The notes under the pieces are model-generated. The model searched no databases. It saw only the letters and a program-made list of their open reading frames with translations, and had not been told where the DNA came from. From Aptenodytes patagonicus (taxonomy: Eukaryota > Chordata > Aves > Sphenisciformes > Spheniscidae): a DNA stretch of 64,000 nucleotides. Positions 1 to 14,960 of this stretch are shown one piece after another (the first letter of the stretch is position 1; every line of letters begins with the position of its first letter). The position numbers and the translations under genes are program-made. The stretch is taken from assembly GCF_965638725.1 (NCBI RefSeq), contig NC_134951.1, forward strand, positions 101,827,811 to 101,891,810. The letters are read 5' to 3'.

Positions 1-3000
1 TAAAACATACTTTTGTGGGTATTTTTTGAGGTAAAAAATAAACATCAAAAATCCCGTCATCTGGAATATCAGCTCCTCCATAGGTTGTTAGCAGGATTGC
101 AACTTTCAGACTAGCTCAACTTCTTTATGATTACGCAAATAAAGTAAATGAAAACATTGCAGCAGTCTACAAAGAGCAGCAGTTAAAAAGAATGAAAGAT
201 GTATTTCACCTGAGCAGTCACAGGAAGGTGATGCACACAGACATCCCTTGGAAACATAGTTCTGTTGCTGGCCCTGTGGGAAACATTTTCTGGTGCACCC
301 ACGATTTCTTTCCAGCCCCCTTGAAGCTGAGGTAGCATAGCCTCCTTTCTGTCTTTGCCTTCTTGTCTCAGTCCAGTTACTCGTAGGACACATTCATTTC
401 GATCATTGTGATTTCATCCCAGGCTCCTCTCTGGCCAATCTGGTTTCTCTCTTGGAAAAAAACTCATCAAATACGTCCTTATTTCCAATTCTCCTTCCTG
501 CCCAGCCCCTGCTGTTTTACTCATCCTTCTCCCCCACATGCTCCTTGTTTCATGACTCTTTCTGATTAGGCTTACTGTTTGTCCCACTCCCTCCCCTGAT
601 CATGTGCTCTTAGCATCAGAAAGCAATATGGACCCTTTCCCCATATTTAGGCTATGAAGACTTCAGGTAGAAAAAGAGACCGATTTAAAGATTAAGAGCA
701 AATAATCGTAGCAGTATCTGCCACCGTCCTTCAAATTCATTCATATATGAATGAAATTTACAAAATCTACAAATTATTTTTATATATATTTACAAATTAT
801 GAAATATGTATCTACAAAATCTACAAAATCCGAAATATATGAATATGAAAGCAGTAGTATATATTAAGCGTCAACTGTATTACTTAAGTATTCTTTTTTG
901 GAACAGTACTTTTGGAATATCAAGTACTAAATTTGTTTTGTTGTCTGCTTCTATGCTATCCAACATTCAAATTCCCAATTAAAAAGAGCAGGAAGAGTAA
1001 AATTTGCTACTCATTTCTATGCCAAGTTTCAATTATCATGCTCCTTATTATTCAGCGCTGAAAACATTTCAATAGTTACCAGGTTCTCACCTCATTCAAA
1101 TTGAAATACTTTTTTGGGGTTTTTTAAATCAATTTTAGAGAGAAGACAATGTTTCTTATTCATTTGACAAGCCCTGCCGAAGACAATGAGATTCTTTATA
1201 TTACTAAGGCAAGTCAAATTTGACTTGTACTAAAAACAATTGAAAAAATATGACACTAATTCAAAAGCTGACAATGCTTTCAAACATTTGGGGAAAGATG
1301 GCACATTGCAGTTCTAGTTTCATCATCTTACAATATTTATGTCACCAATAAGATCTTATTTCATGCAGGGTCAAAGTAAACTCAGGTCAGGTAAAATAAA
1401 TCTTCAACAATATCTTACTAAAAAAAAAAAACTTTTAAAAATCCAGGTTTTCTTCTTCCATATATATAAGGTGAATATATATGTAATTATATATGTAATA
1501 ATTATATGTGTAATAATTATATATACCTGTATGTACACACACAAAAAAAGCCCATGCCAATTAGACTGATTTAATTAAAAATCACAGGATAATCTCTTCT
1601 GAGCAGTACATGCATATTTCTCATTTTGGAATAAGAAACATTTTGCAATTACAAATCAAATCCCTATATTTAAATGCTCAGATTTGTAAAAGGATCTTAA
1701 AGGATATAATTGGACTCATTGTTTCCAAGATTCTGCCTATTTCTTTTTGACAGTTCACACTCAACTATTACAACAGTTGTACAGAGCTCTTTAAACGCCA
1801 AACCTAGACAATTCTGTTTATTCTAAAAAAAATAAAATTCAAAGAAACAATTAATATATGAAAACACAGAATTTTCATTAATTGTTCTTACTCATCAGCA
1901 GTTCAGTCTGATTCTAGATCAGCCTTGCAGAATTACCTGGCATAACATCTTCCCCTTCTGTTAGGCTGTCACTTACCCTAACAAACAGTAAAATGTGTGG
2001 CTGATAAATAGTATTTACCATATCATCTTCTGAAGAGCACAGAAATAGAATCCTCAAAAGAAAACACTAGAGTAATTATGAGGAAATACATATTTGAAAT
2101 AATGAGAATCACAACAGGTTTAAAGCACTTAGATTATCTCTATCAATTTTTATTTGTCTGAAATCATCTATATTGTTGTGCTGTATGTAGTGTCAACAAA
2201 AATAAATATTTGGAATTCTGTATTATATATGTTGATTGTTATCATAATTACCTTTGCCTGCCAAAGGAAAGTGTGAAGTATTATAACTTCTGGAGGTTAA
2301 CACAGGAGACATGCAACTGGCTGCTACATTATGCAAACATTTACATTGTAAAGCATTTATCAGTTAGAACAAAGATTGCAATGAACAAAGTCTCTGCTAA
2401 GCAGTTGATCTCGAATATGGTATTTAATACCACTACTACAATTTAAGTTTTTTTCAATGCTAGGTATGACAGCATGTTTCTAATTCTGGAACTGGAAAAT
2501 TCAATGGGAATGGGAAGGATAAATACTTCTTTTTAACAGGTGCTTTGAAAATAAGGAAAAGAATTCAACAGGAAGTTTATCTGAGCAAACAGCAGATATT
2601 ATTCGGAGAGCTTCCAAAAGCTGTCCATCTCTCCCTTGATTCATATAATTCTAGTTTCTTAGTGTATACCTGTTTTTTTTCCTTAAAATTATGATAAATT
2701 CAAAGACAGTATGTTTTACTGTCCATTTAGAAACTAGTGTAGAGATCTTCGCTTTTAAATGCCAAACCTGTATGACCATTTTATTCCTGTGTATCTTTAA
2801 GCATTTTGTTGGTCCTACTGCCTTTTTGAGTAGCTATACGACTTACTTTAAAAGGCAGCTTAAAATCACTGAAGAATGTTTCCTTTTGCTACTAATACAA
2901 GTAATTACATTTAAATGGTAAGTCAAGGCTTACAAACCTGTTCTCATTTTGATGCCCAACTTTTATACTAAGTAAAAAGTCTGCTTCTTCATGAGGAAAG

Positions 3001-4934
3001 TCTCAAAATTCTTTAAGAGTGTGCCTACATGCAATAAAGGATAATTAAATTGCCGTGTGCATTTGTTCCTAAACATTCATAAGTCCTTTAACTTGGTGGC
3101 TGTATGTCAGAGTTTCTTTATAAAAAACAATATAAACTGTGTTTTACCAAATCTAAATACAGATCAAGAAAGTGACGAATGTCTTACCACCAAAAAAAAA
3201 AAAAAAAAAATTGAACACAAGCTTCAGCTCATACCTTAGACCCATGGATTTTCAACCTTTTTCAAAGATTATTATTAAACTAAAACCAGATGTAACAAAA
3301 CCAGTCCTTGTTATTAATGCCCACCCACAAGTTATTTTATATAAATAGTTGATTTTTTATTTCGACACTTTCTCACAGATCTACATTTGAAAGCAATGCC
3401 TACTAATCTCAGCTGGCAAAGAGAGAAACATTACAGTTCATAAATACTCATAGTTCACTGCTGCTTACTAAATAACTGCACTAGTCTAATCAAAATGAAC
3501 CAAACAAAAACCACCCACATAAAAATATTTTCTGAGACAATCTATAATTAAAGCATCTTCCTCTTGTTACTTTAACCCAGGAAATAATGTTAGAATGGAC
3601 TCAGATTCACCTGTCAGTAACTAAGCCTCTACCACAGGAGATATGCAGCTGAACACCCCTTCCTCATAGGGAATTTACATTGGTTAGTTTTCAACAGAAA
3701 ATACAATGCATGATTTTAAAAGCAGATTATGGTTGTGGGCAAAATTATCAAATTAATTCTTAGCAGTAATAAAAAAAACTCTGTTTATCCGGCTAAGCTC
3801 ATTTTTAGCAGAGTCTTTAGCCACACAAACAAAAGGAAATAGTATTTTCTACTTTGGGAATGTCCAATTAAATAATAAATAAATCTACAAATTGCCTCAA
3901 ATTGCCACAATTTCAAAATAAGAACCAATATACAGCAAAGATAAGGACCCTGTATACAAGCTGCTTGGCCGTATTATGTTTTATTATGAAGACATTCCAG
4001 TATTTTCAGCCTCACAGAATTTATACTAGGGAGCTGATTTGTAAAATGGCTTAAGAACGTACAGTGTTTTAGCTGTGTGAATAGGGAAATTTCATGGAAC
4101 TGGGAATGTGCTTACAGTAGGCATGCATAAAGCTGCTCTTTTCACATTCTAAATTCATATGTACTGGCACATTGCAGTGGGTATTTTCCTGACATACTGT
4201 CATGAGGGACTACCCAATACATTTAGTAATACTGTTCCTTGTCTTACTGTCCAAAAGGAGCTCCAGTAAGTGAGCACATAAAAGCTCTGAGCCTATTCTC
4301 TTTGCTAATTCAGGTGTGCTGGCCTCCCCTACTTTCATGAAACCAGCCGGTGAGCGTTATAACCATTAGACTCATGTCTGAAACCAAATAAATTCTACAT
4401 AAAATCTGCAGCTGCCACATAGGAGGTTAAAAAGTGATTCCTTCCATACTTTTTGACGGACATGGCTGAAGCATCTAAATAAAGGAAAGGATTTAAGACT
4501 GTGAATGCATCAGGTTAGGAACTGAAACTCCAAAGAGAGGGAGATTTAATGACACACAAATCTTGGAGTGCCACCTGTGGTGATTTCCAGCCCATGCCAC
4601 TACGTGTACAGAAATGCCTCCTTACCTGAAGGAGGATTAAATTTTATTGTCACGGCATCTAAAGTTCAGTTCAGCAATGCCCAAGTCTCTTTTCCGACAC
4701 AGCTCTAAGTCCTTCACTTTAGATAACCCAAATGGGTGGCATTTAAAATGAGCAGGCACTCCTGAAAATGTAGTACTGCACAATTTAACAAGGAGCCTAC
4801 AATAAACCTACATGTGGAAGAGGTTAGAAGTCAGGTCTGCTGGTGGCCCTCAGCATACCACCGCTGTAAGTTGTCTTGGTTCTGTCTCCCGTTTCTACCC
4901 CATGAACAGCTCTGTAACAAATCTAGAGGCTTAT

Positions 4935-5025
4935 GAGACTTCCTACCTGTAAAATGGATCTAATATTTATTTCACAGATGTGATATTGTACAGATTAGTT
5001 AATACCAAAAAAGTGCTGGGGGGGG
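4935..5025 (+). repeat. L2/MIR-like retroposon 3' tail
   Basis: The segment has the shared tail of MIR/L2-type elements: CCTGTAAAATGG, then a TAATATTTATTTCACAG stretch, then GATTAGTTAATAC and an A-rich AAAGTGCTGG end. The order and spacing fit that tail, but it is clearly degraded. Sequence to the left (about 4510-4900) may belong to the same or another old element, but I cannot assign it. Confidence 0.5.
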
Positions 5026-5889
5026 TATAGTGTGATATTTACCCTCTTCTGAGCTGATATAAAACACACATTTAAACAAGACAACAAAACACTGCCTTAA
5101 AATATTGGAATTGGCCTAAATATAAAGGGAAACCTAAAAATTAAATTGGAAAAAAAAGTATCTAGATAATGAAATGCACATTCAGCCAGCACTAGCATAG
5201 ATGGAAAGAAAGTAAATTTAATTCACAAAGCACAGGTCACAGTTCAACAATAAATATCAATAGACAAGGAGTTGGTGTTAAAAGGTATAACAGGCTCAAA
5301 TTACTTTCTTTTTATTCCTGAATATGACCTGCAGAATTCAATTTCTCAGGTGCAAGAAGCACAAACACATTTGAATACTCCCAAATTACCAAAAAAGCCC
5401 CAAACAAACAAACAAAACCCATCTTGCATTATTTTACATTCCGTAAATACAAAATGTTGCGAGATGGGAGGTGGAAGGTATTAGGGTAGAGGGCTATTAC
5501 AATCCTATTCTAATTTTTGCTGGACTACGAAACATGTCACAAAACCAGTACACATCTCAGTGTAGCTGGAGTTTTCTTTCGGGACACCAAAGAACTACAA
5601 GACAAAACTATGCACAGAAGCTTAGATAGGATACATCTGTAGTACAAACGAGTAAAACAATGGCTTTCAGGAAGTGAATGAAATTATAAGACAGAAAATC
5701 ATCAGGTGACTTTCAGTGCAGAAGACAATAATGCATTCTATAATTAAGTATAATGTTTCATTCAATTCATCCTCTCCCTCATCTTCAAATAATTAAAAAC
5801 TCAAAACAGATTCATGTTTTTCATTCTTTTGTTGCATATTCCATGACAAAGTACAACAACAAAAAACAAATTACAGATTTTAATTAAAA

Positions 5890-6880
5890 AACCATTCACC
5901 AGAGCAACAAGATAAGAGGCTTGTGTATAGGGCAGAAGCAGTAGATGTCTTATATGAAAACTTTAGAAAGTCTTTTGACAATTTCATGAGAAACACCGTC
6001 TAAATAAAATTTGGTTAAGATAGATGCAGAGCTGATCAAGAAAACTGACTCTGGAGAATAATTCTCAAAGGTTTACTGTAAAAGCAGGTGATTTTATCAG
6101 GTGGAGTTTCCATAAATGCCTACACCAGATTGTGCTCTGTTCAGTGTTTTCATTGATCATCTAGATGATGGAAGGAATATGCTTATTAAATTAGCAATAT
6201 ATCAACTTAGGAAGTCCAGTATGTTCAAAGACAGCCTTCAAAGGACAAAAGCAATGAATTGGGAGAAGTCTGGAAACAGAGGAAAAAGTTCAACAGGGAC
6301 AAGTACCAGCTATCGCACTTGGGTGAGAATAATCTGCTACATAAATACACAGTCAGGAATAACTGATCCCTTTTGAAGAGGACCAGGATCTTACGGCAGG
6401 TCAAAAGCTCAACATGAGTCAAAGTCATGCTGTTGTAAGAGAGGAAAATACCATATTGGGATTACAGGCTGTAAAATACAAAATCACCTGGTATACTTAG
6501 CATTATGAAGGTCTCAACTGGACTACTGTGCCCAGTTTTGACAAACATTCTTCAAGAAAGATACAAACCAAACGTACAGAGTCTAAAGAAAAGTCAGAAC
6601 CTAGCAAAAACTGTAGCTTAAAAAAAAATGATAGAATTTGGCTTGCTCAACATAAGGAAAAGAAGATACAGGCAAGGCCATGTGACAACTTAAAACACCT
6701 AAAAAGCTATTACAAAAGAAAATTTCATTTTTGCCAATGAGCAAAACAATAAAAACAATAATAAGTTTAAGCTTTAGTAAAAAAGACTACCATTAGGTAT
6801 CAGGAGACATTTTCTACCAGTAAGGAGAGTAGATGTGAAATCACCATTGCTAGGACCAGTATGTTCTGAATCTTTGTTTT
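5890..6880 (+). mobile_element. Degraded CR1/L3-like LINE copy, 5'-truncated
   Basis: On the plus strand the sequence follows the order of CR1/L3 reverse-transcriptase 3' sequence. GCAGTAGATGTCTTATATG and CTTTAGAAAGTCTTTTGACA come near 5940-5980, then TTTTCATTGATCATCTAGATG near 6148. AAAAGTTCAACAGGGACAAG follows near 6283, then TCAACTGGACTACTGTGCCC near 6513 and CTAAAAAGCTATTACAAAAG near 6699. Several stops and indels show it is an old, inactive copy. The ends are approximate. Confidence 0.7.
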
Positions 6881-9800
6881 ATGGGCTAGTCACTCAAGTC
6901 TTTTGCAGGTGGGCTGCAGTCTTAATTAAAAACCACAAGGCTAGGCCTCCAGTAATTAGTACAAACATGCAGTTGTACACGTATTCCTCATACATTTTCC
7001 ATTTACCAAACCACTTGTACAGGGGGCTCTTAATCCACCAGGTTTACCAAAAATTAGTTCTTTAGAATAATGCCTTGTTCATTTCTTTCCACATTATTGA
7101 AAATATTTTGAAAATTTATTAAGAAACATAAAATTTTATTTAACTGTACTGAGACTCAATAAGAGTATTTAATTTGTTAAGGTAAGTACATGAATAATAC
7201 ATGAATACATTGGATTTTCATCGGGTCACTGCTATGTAGATTAGTTTTCATCATACTTTTCAGTCAGAACTGTCATCAGACAAAAAATTTCAAATGGATA
7301 TATTATTCACCAAAGGTTTCAAATTCTCATTTCCAGAAATATTTTACACAAAATAGTTTTGTTTGAATGCAATTCTGTGAATTGAAGCTGAATTAAGTTG
7401 AAACTTTTCACCCCAACATTTTCAAAAGACGACATGAGTTCACCTATTTGAACACGATTTTTTAAAATGAAATACAGTGCAACTTTTAAAAAGTTCTCTA
7501 AAAAGACTTGAAACAAAACCAAAACAAGGTGCAAGTTATGCATAACATTTCAGTTACATTGGTATGGAGAAAACGAAGAACAGGGACTGTCCTTGCTACC
7601 TCCACATTACAGCCACTGATGAGAATATATTACAATACAGACAAATGCCCCATCTGACGTGCAAGTCAGATCCCATCATCAACTTTGTGTGGCATTGAAC
7701 AGAAGGTAGCTACTCAAGGATGTACTCCAAGCATGGCATTTCTTGAGCATGTTTTGCACCTCATGCCTGTACTTTTGTGAAGGGCAGCACTGAAAGCATG
7801 GCTAGAACATGGCAAGTAAAAGGAATGGTGAAAACAAAAAGAACGATTACGGAGAAACAGGCAAGTTCCACCCAAACTGCAACAATCTACTGCACATCAA
7901 GCTAAATGAAACTAATTTGAAACTATTTATTTCAATTATGCTCAAATTTGAAATATTTTAAGAGAAAACTCTACAATGCATTAAAAGACTAAGCTTAATT
8001 AATAATATAGTACATCTTAAAGGGATGCTTACCATTGTTATCCTACCCTCTCAATTAAAAAGGTGATTAAGATAAGTTCTCTAATGTAAAAGTAACACCC
8101 ATGAAATTAATTAAAATAATTCATGCTCTTCTCCTTCTACCAATCTAATTTAAGGTGTTATACCCTATCTTCAAATTCTTTTAATTAATTTAAATTGAAA
8201 GATCCAACTTCTCAGGATGATCCATTTAGAATACATGGAATACTTTCAAAAATGCTTCAGATTATAGAAGGTCAACACCAGTGCGTAAAGTCAGACTAGC
8301 TCGAGTAGTACACTTAGAAACATACTTATGCCAACAATTTTTATAAAGATTAAGACAACAGATCTGATGCAAAAACCCAGCTAATCCAAGTGCCAAGTTA
8401 CAAAACACTACTCAGCAATACAGAAAAGTAACTGCAGTTGCTCTGATAGATTCATATATTTTTACCAAAAGGTCCTCATTGGAATATCCTGAACAGGAGA
8501 ACCAATTATTACAAAAACTTCAAACTGACCAAGGAAGAAAGAGGGTACTCAGAAGAGCTCAGCTGGGCTTCTTCACCTCCCACTTCTCTGAACTGGTGCC
8601 ATGTTTGAAAGCATAGGCACAGAGTCAGGTTATGTTGGAATAAGTAGTAGAAAAAAAATACTTTAGAGGAAACAGATCCCTGATCGCAGTTATGATTATT
8701 CTTTTCACATATAGGCTCCTGATAAACAGAAGATTTTAGTGAGTGGGGAAAAGCAGAAGATTGCAAGACAGTACTTAAAACAGGCAAATCGCTGACGTTC
8801 CATCAGAGAACAGTTTCATAAAAACAATTCTGGTAGCAAGAGTAATTTAAAAGGTACCTGCTTCTCCCCATATACTTATTTTCTGCTCCATTCCATAAGC
8901 TTTATGCCAGTTATGTCAATGTGACTGCTTGGGATGATGCCGTAAACTGAATCAGTGAAGTGAATTGGATGGGGGAGGGGAGGGAGGAAACGGCTGCTTT
9001 TTCTTAACCCTGATCATGAAATGTTTTATTTAAAAGGAAGCTGCATAGTGAATAGTAAATTGTAGGTATCATAAATACAATATTTCATTCAAAACGGCAT
9101 GTATCGTTGCTATCCAAACACTCTTCCAGTCAATTTATTTTCCGTTGAAGACTTTTTCAAGAGGGTGTGAGGTTCTGACATGGTAAACAATTTCAAACTG
9201 CCACACTGGTGGAATGAGAGAAGGCTCAGAAGACAACGAGTGGCAGTTTCTTCAGGTGAGAATAGCTACTGAGGCACAGAAAAGCAGGAAGCATATTCAA
9301 GTCGGTATGTTTTTCACCACAGAAAACAAGACATTTCCTCTAAAAAAAGGGGGGAAACTTCCACAGCAGCACCTGAAAAATGCAATCTGCTCCCTTGTTG
9401 ATTCTAGGTAATGTTATATGAAATACAGGAGCACCTCTGCTGCCATAAAGGATGCCATCCTATGCTTTTCCTCAGGTAGCTTGATGGCATCTATCCTTCC
9501 AGGCAAGACAAATCAGTAGCTGCCGCAATCTCTCCATAGAGGAGCTCAGATACCTTTGAGTCACACAGTGAGAGCTCTGAAGAAACAAGTAGCTCTCTGA
9601 ACACATCCTCACAGACTACTACCAGGAAAGAAGACCCCCTTCTCGTTCTAGTTATTTGAGAGGAAGGAAGAAAGAAGGAAAGGCTCTTTGTTTTAAAGTA
9701 GATTTTAATTTTTTTTTTAAGTAAATAGAAAGTTACGCAATTCCCAGTTTTAAATAAGCATAATTTTAAAATTAATACAATCTGAAAAAAAGAAGTGAAA

Positions 9801-12800
9801 ACTAAAAGGAGAAAAAATTCATTTATTTCTATCTATTTTTCCTTGATATGTGTTTCCAACAGAAAAAAAAGTGGACTTGAAATTTAAGAAAAATCCTTCT
9901 CTCTTGTTATTTTCATGAAAAATATTATATGAAGGGGCAAAAATATTCTCCAATTTAGCTAGCTCATTTATTTGGGGGGGGACACACATTAAAAAAAAAC
10001 CCCAAATTTTTCCAATATAAAACTTGTTGCAGAGATTGGAATTTCTAAATGTAAAATTAGCACAAACAAAAACAGTTCTAAAGATAGCGAGTAGGTGTTT
10101 TGTAACAGTAGCTATAGCCAGACACTATGTTTGCAGGAAACTATGCAACATTTTCCAGCAATAAAACATTTTTTTAAAAAAAATCAAGAAAACAAGTGAA
10201 TATGTAATTCTACTTTTTCTGGATTTCACATAGATTACCTGTTTTCCTGTATGAACAGAGGCAACAGAATTTAAAGCTATCCTATTTACATCTACCCCAA
10301 ACTGAAAGCTTAAGTCTTTGCAAGATCTACTTGCCTACAGGAGCATCAACTTTGGAATATGTGCCTGGATAGCTCTGTACCTGTAGCACCCTCTGCTGCT
10401 TTTTTAGTTCCAAAACATGTCATTGTACACTCAACCAAGTAGAAAATAAAATGAATATGTATTGAACATATTGTTTCTTGAAAATGGTTACATTATTAAC
10501 TAATGCTATGGGCAGTTTACAAGAAAATGTTTTGCTATTACACATAGTATATTTGCAATTTCATACTACTTGAGCACTCTGGAATACCTTGTTTCCATGT
10601 TGACATCCAGCAGATACTAGATGAAAATCCCAAAACATGCTGTATTTCACTACTTAAAAATCTCCTTTACAGACACTGTAGCTTGCTTAGACTGGTGGCA
10701 GTTAGTAAAGAGGTTTATATTTTGGCCCTTGATCATTTCACTTAATTTAAACGCATACTTAATTTGAAATAATTACTGCAGGGACATAATTATACAAGCA
10801 TTTCAGTCATAACTGCTTTCTCCCACCAGGAAAGGCAGGGGAAGGTGATACTCTCAAAAGCTCATTCTCGCAGAATCTTCCTTGCTTTTTGGACAGTGTT
10901 GCAGAAGAGAATTTTCTTCTTCAAGGATGAGCATGGCATGTGGCTCCTGGAGCCAGCTCGATGGATTCTGCCTGGGATCCATCGGTTCTTTTAAAGGACT
11001 ACCTTAGGACTAGAGATGGTCTCAGGATATACCATCTTTTTAACAGATGGCATACTGTTGTCTAAAACGAACAGATGGATCCTTTCCTTCATTCCAGTCC
11101 TCTCTTCCCTGCCTCCATAGAATTAAAGCTGTATGAAGTGCATTTAGCACTGCATCCTGCCTGTGTGGAGAATTCATTTAGAGTTTTCACGTGGAAACTG
11201 CTCTCTCACAAAGGATGCACAGGAGAGAAAACATTTTTCTGGGAAAGTGAAAACCAATTGTAATTTGTAGTGTGACTTTTCATTCACAGTAGCAATCCTA
11301 CAATGAAAATGCATTTTCAGTAATCTTTTTGAAAAAGACAGAATACGAGTGTAGGTACCAAGTTTGAAGAAGATATAGTGCAGAGGCAATTTCCAGAGTT
11401 AACGCTTGGGACCCTGCAATATGCCATTTACAGCTACTGCAGTTGGCTCCACTTTTGTCCTGAAGTCTTACTGGTATAAGGCAGCACTTCTGGAAGCAGT
11501 CACAAGTATTCCTCAAAAGCTGCTTACTGATATTTTATATAATGCTGCCAGCTAGTGGCACATCTTGTACTGAGTTGATACCTACCAGGAGTGTAGAGAA
11601 AGTGGTATTGGTGACTCTATAACTAGAGTCTGGTCTACCACTCTTCTTTTGATGGTGTATGGTGATGTAGCTGTTAAAGACCATAAGCAGAAAGATCAAA
11701 AAGTGAAACAAAAAGACCATAGAAATGCTCCCTGAAAGAGCTTGTTTTAACACAAAGTACTTAGGAACATTACTAGAAGAAACAAAAAAACTCCTCCCAA
11801 AACCACACAAACCACGTTATTTGAAACAAATGAATATGTTTAAAAAGGATGTAATATGCAACATGTTTCAGTTTTTACAAAATCTAATCTGTTTAATACA
11901 CAATTATTTCATAATCTAATAATCTCTAGCAAAACATTAATCTTCCTGATAAATACTCAGTATGGCAGCCAAAACAAACACACAGAACACTAAAATATTT
12001 AACTGTTTTCTGATAACTCAGTCTGAATCATTTAAGTGAAGTTTAGTGCCCGGTAAATAAATTCTGATTATGCAGTGTGTCCTAAAAGAACATTAAAGTC
12101 TATAATTATTCAATGGGTCCCCTCACAGAGCATGCTACTGTAGATGGGACTGATAATATGTTCAATACTGGCTAGCTCCATTAGCATTAGGTATTAGAAG
12201 AAATAATCTAAGACTGTTAAAGACCATTTTAGAAATGTTTGGGGGTTTTTTTAGGGTAGACTATCATTTGATAATATGAAGTTCTTAAGGAACACCACAG
12301 CAATTGTAAAAAATAGTCGGCCTAATTTTAGAAATACTACAACTGTAGTTACCTTTGGGCGTAAAAGGAGGCAGGATTACTACCTACCATTTCCACTGTG
12401 GGTTAAAATAAAGAGAGCCAAGAAATACTCAGAAAAAGGTCAAAGAAAGAGTCAATTCAAATCAAGGAATAATGGGAGTGCACACAAATTCAGTCAGGTA
12501 TGATCCAAATAGAGCAGCTCAGTAAACACATGGTTGGGGAAACTTTACTATGATGATGTGACAGACACATAGTTACTCTGGCTTGGACACTGGGGACATT
12601 TACTCCATACAGGTGGTAGCAAAAAGGTATGATTATTACACTTCAAGCCAGTATTGCATACTGCCAGAAGGTAACTATTTTACAGTTACCCTAACAGAGT
12701 GTAATCTAGAGTGCTTAGTAAAATGGGCATAAATCAGTAGTATGTACATCAATACAGACAGAAACTTACAGACACAGAATGGGGAAGCAGTGAATCTGGA

Positions 12801-14228
12801 AATGACTTAGCAAACACTGTATATAATAGCACAGCATGAACCCTCAAAGCAATACTGAATCCAAAAGGACAAATGTGAATCTTTGTATATACAGAGAAAC
12901 AGTAAGAAGAACCAGAAATGTCATATTACTCCTGCGTTAGCACTGGTGGTGTGCCTATTAGAGTATAAGTCTTGTTCTACCGTCTGCAATCAGTAATAAA
13001 GTAGCTGAACTACTGGAAAAAGTTAACAGAAGAGCTGACAGCACATCTATCAACCGGAAAGCATATAGCGGAGTAAATTATTTGTGTTAACAAGGAAATT
13101 TGTGTAGATTGATCACAATCTAAGTACTCACACAAAGAACAAAGATTAAGAAATCATGTTATCATGTTTAACAGAGTAAGGTCTTGATCCACTATGTGAA
13201 GCACTTTTAGACAAAAAAAAAAAAAAAAAAAAAGGATTTTCTCTGCTGTTCAAAATAAATACCCGAGTTGTTATCTAATGAACTAATATAACAATATTTT
13301 TTCTGGATCCAAAACCCCAGTTTGGATTTTTTTCCTAATTTTTTCCCTGATTAAGAACAATTTATGAGAAAAAAGTAACTTGTTATAAAAGTCCCTCTAG
13401 CTTCCTATTCTGAGAATCTACAACATCAAATCTCTCTAAATGCCTCCCATAATTTAAGCAAAGCATTTTCTTCCAGATCCTAAATGTCTTAAATCCAAAT
13501 GTTTTTATCATCCAGCTCATGATACCTACATATGTAGCTGATGTCAACCATAATTACAAATGTGAATTTTCTTTCTCAGAGTTAATATTATTCATTTGGA
13601 TATTCATATAACCCTTAGATATAATTTTCATTCAGAAATCAGAGAACAAATTTCTCTTTGGCAACAGTTAAAGAATATATCCTGAAGTATTTTGTGGCAG
13701 GACCACACAACTATCTTCAATGTTCAGAACTGAATGAAAGCTAGCAAATTTTAAAAAGGAGAGCACATAGTTTATGATTATTTTTTCCATTTGAAGGCAA
13801 AAGTTTATTAAATAAATTGACCTTTTTGCTAATGAAAAGCCAATGTTTATTGAAACATAGCTTTGGAATACTAAGACTGGAGTTTTGAGATTAAACACAT
13901 ATATCAGAACAGTTTCTATATCATTGCTTTGATAAGGAGGAAGAGATAGGTGCACATTTCTTGAATATCTGGCAAACTTACAGAGACGCCCCCCAACTTT
14001 ATTCTATCAGTTTGCTTGTTTGAAACCAAACCAACCAACCTGAAAAATCAGGCAGAATAATCAAACAAGAATTATATGTAGATCTGTAAATGTTAATTAT
14101 GTAACAGTAATTACTCATTACACATCAAAAATATTTAAATATTTTTGCTCAGCTGCTTTTCCATGATCTACCACAGTTGTATAATTCAAGTCCATTAATA
14201 GCATAGATAATTTTATTAATAAGTGTAC

Positions 14229-14600
14229 TGAAGCAGAGCAATACTGGGTCAGACATTGAAGGCCCACTTACGGCTCATTTTGTCTCAGGTTAATGCGGCC
14301 AGTAACTGATGCTTAGACAAGAGTGAAAGATCAGGACTAACACATCATCCTACTGCCCCATTAATTCTCCTAACATCCAGCACTTCCTAAGCCATAAGCG
14401 ATGTCTTTACATTTGATAGCCACAGTAAATTTTTCTTGTACAATCTTTTCCCCTTTGCCTTTTGAATGCATGTCATGTTCTAGGATCCAAAACATTCTGT
14501 GGGGAGGAATTTCACAACTTGACTGTGTGCTTTCTTTTGTTTTTCTCTGGTTTGAGTTTGCCCTCTCCAAGCGAGAAGTATCGTTGTTTGTTTCCCATGT
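14229..14600 (-). mobile_element. Old CR1-type LINE 3' fragment, antisense
   Basis: Reading the plus strand, this begins with the reverse complement of the CR1 3' tail (AATACTGGGTCAGACATTGA near 14241) and continues into upstream element sequence such as ACATTCTGTGGGGAGG and TTTCACAACTTGACTGTGTG near 14493-14530. The order fits an element lying on the minus strand. It is much diverged, so the boundaries are approximate. It sits about 360 bp 3' of CAMKMT exon 3 in gene order. Confidence 0.55.
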
Positions 14601-14611
14601 TCTTGCACTGT

Positions 14612-14700
14612 TGTTCCTCAGATAGCCGCTGCTGGCCACTGGCCAACACAAATCAATGGGCTAAACTAATTTTTTGCCCAACCCAGTTCAGCTGCTCTAA
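14612..14700 (+). mobile_element. Short CR1 3'-tail fragment, sense
   Basis: CTCAGATAGCCGCTGCTGGC followed by ATGGGCTAAAC and AACCCAGTTC resembles the sense CR1 3' tail (a GCTGGCCACTG stretch, then GGGCTAGATGGACC and GACCCAGTA). It lies next to the antisense fragment at 14229-14600, giving a head-to-head arrangement. It is weak and degraded. Confidence 0.4.
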
Positions 14701-14960
14701 TGTTCCCGATGCAGTCACAGAACCAAAAATAACCTGCACTGGGATGACTTAAGGGTGTATCAACACAAACAACTGTGCTACATAAAAGAGTGTAACACGT
14801 AAGACACTACGGTAGGTAGATCTGTATCTCTGACCACAGTAATGGTGTTTGTTTCTCAGCTAAATGAAATGGTTATTGAGGACTCTTACAGAAATATTTT
14901 ATATTGATACAATTAGACTTCGATCAACATAGTACTGTATTTAAATAAACAATGACTTAC

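Larger units (their letters stand above)
1..14960 (-). other. CAMKMT intron 3 (partial; continues beyond the left edge)
   Basis: AT-rich non-coding sequence with many stops in all frames. I saw no exon of CAMKMT or of another gene. It contains an L2/MIR-like tail, an old CR1/L3-like copy and a head-to-head pair of CR1 fragments (listed separately), poly(A) runs at 3192-3210 and 13213-13233, and an AT-rich tract near 1460-1525. This CAMKMT intron is also very long in mammals, so the missing next exon is expected. Confidence 0.8.
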
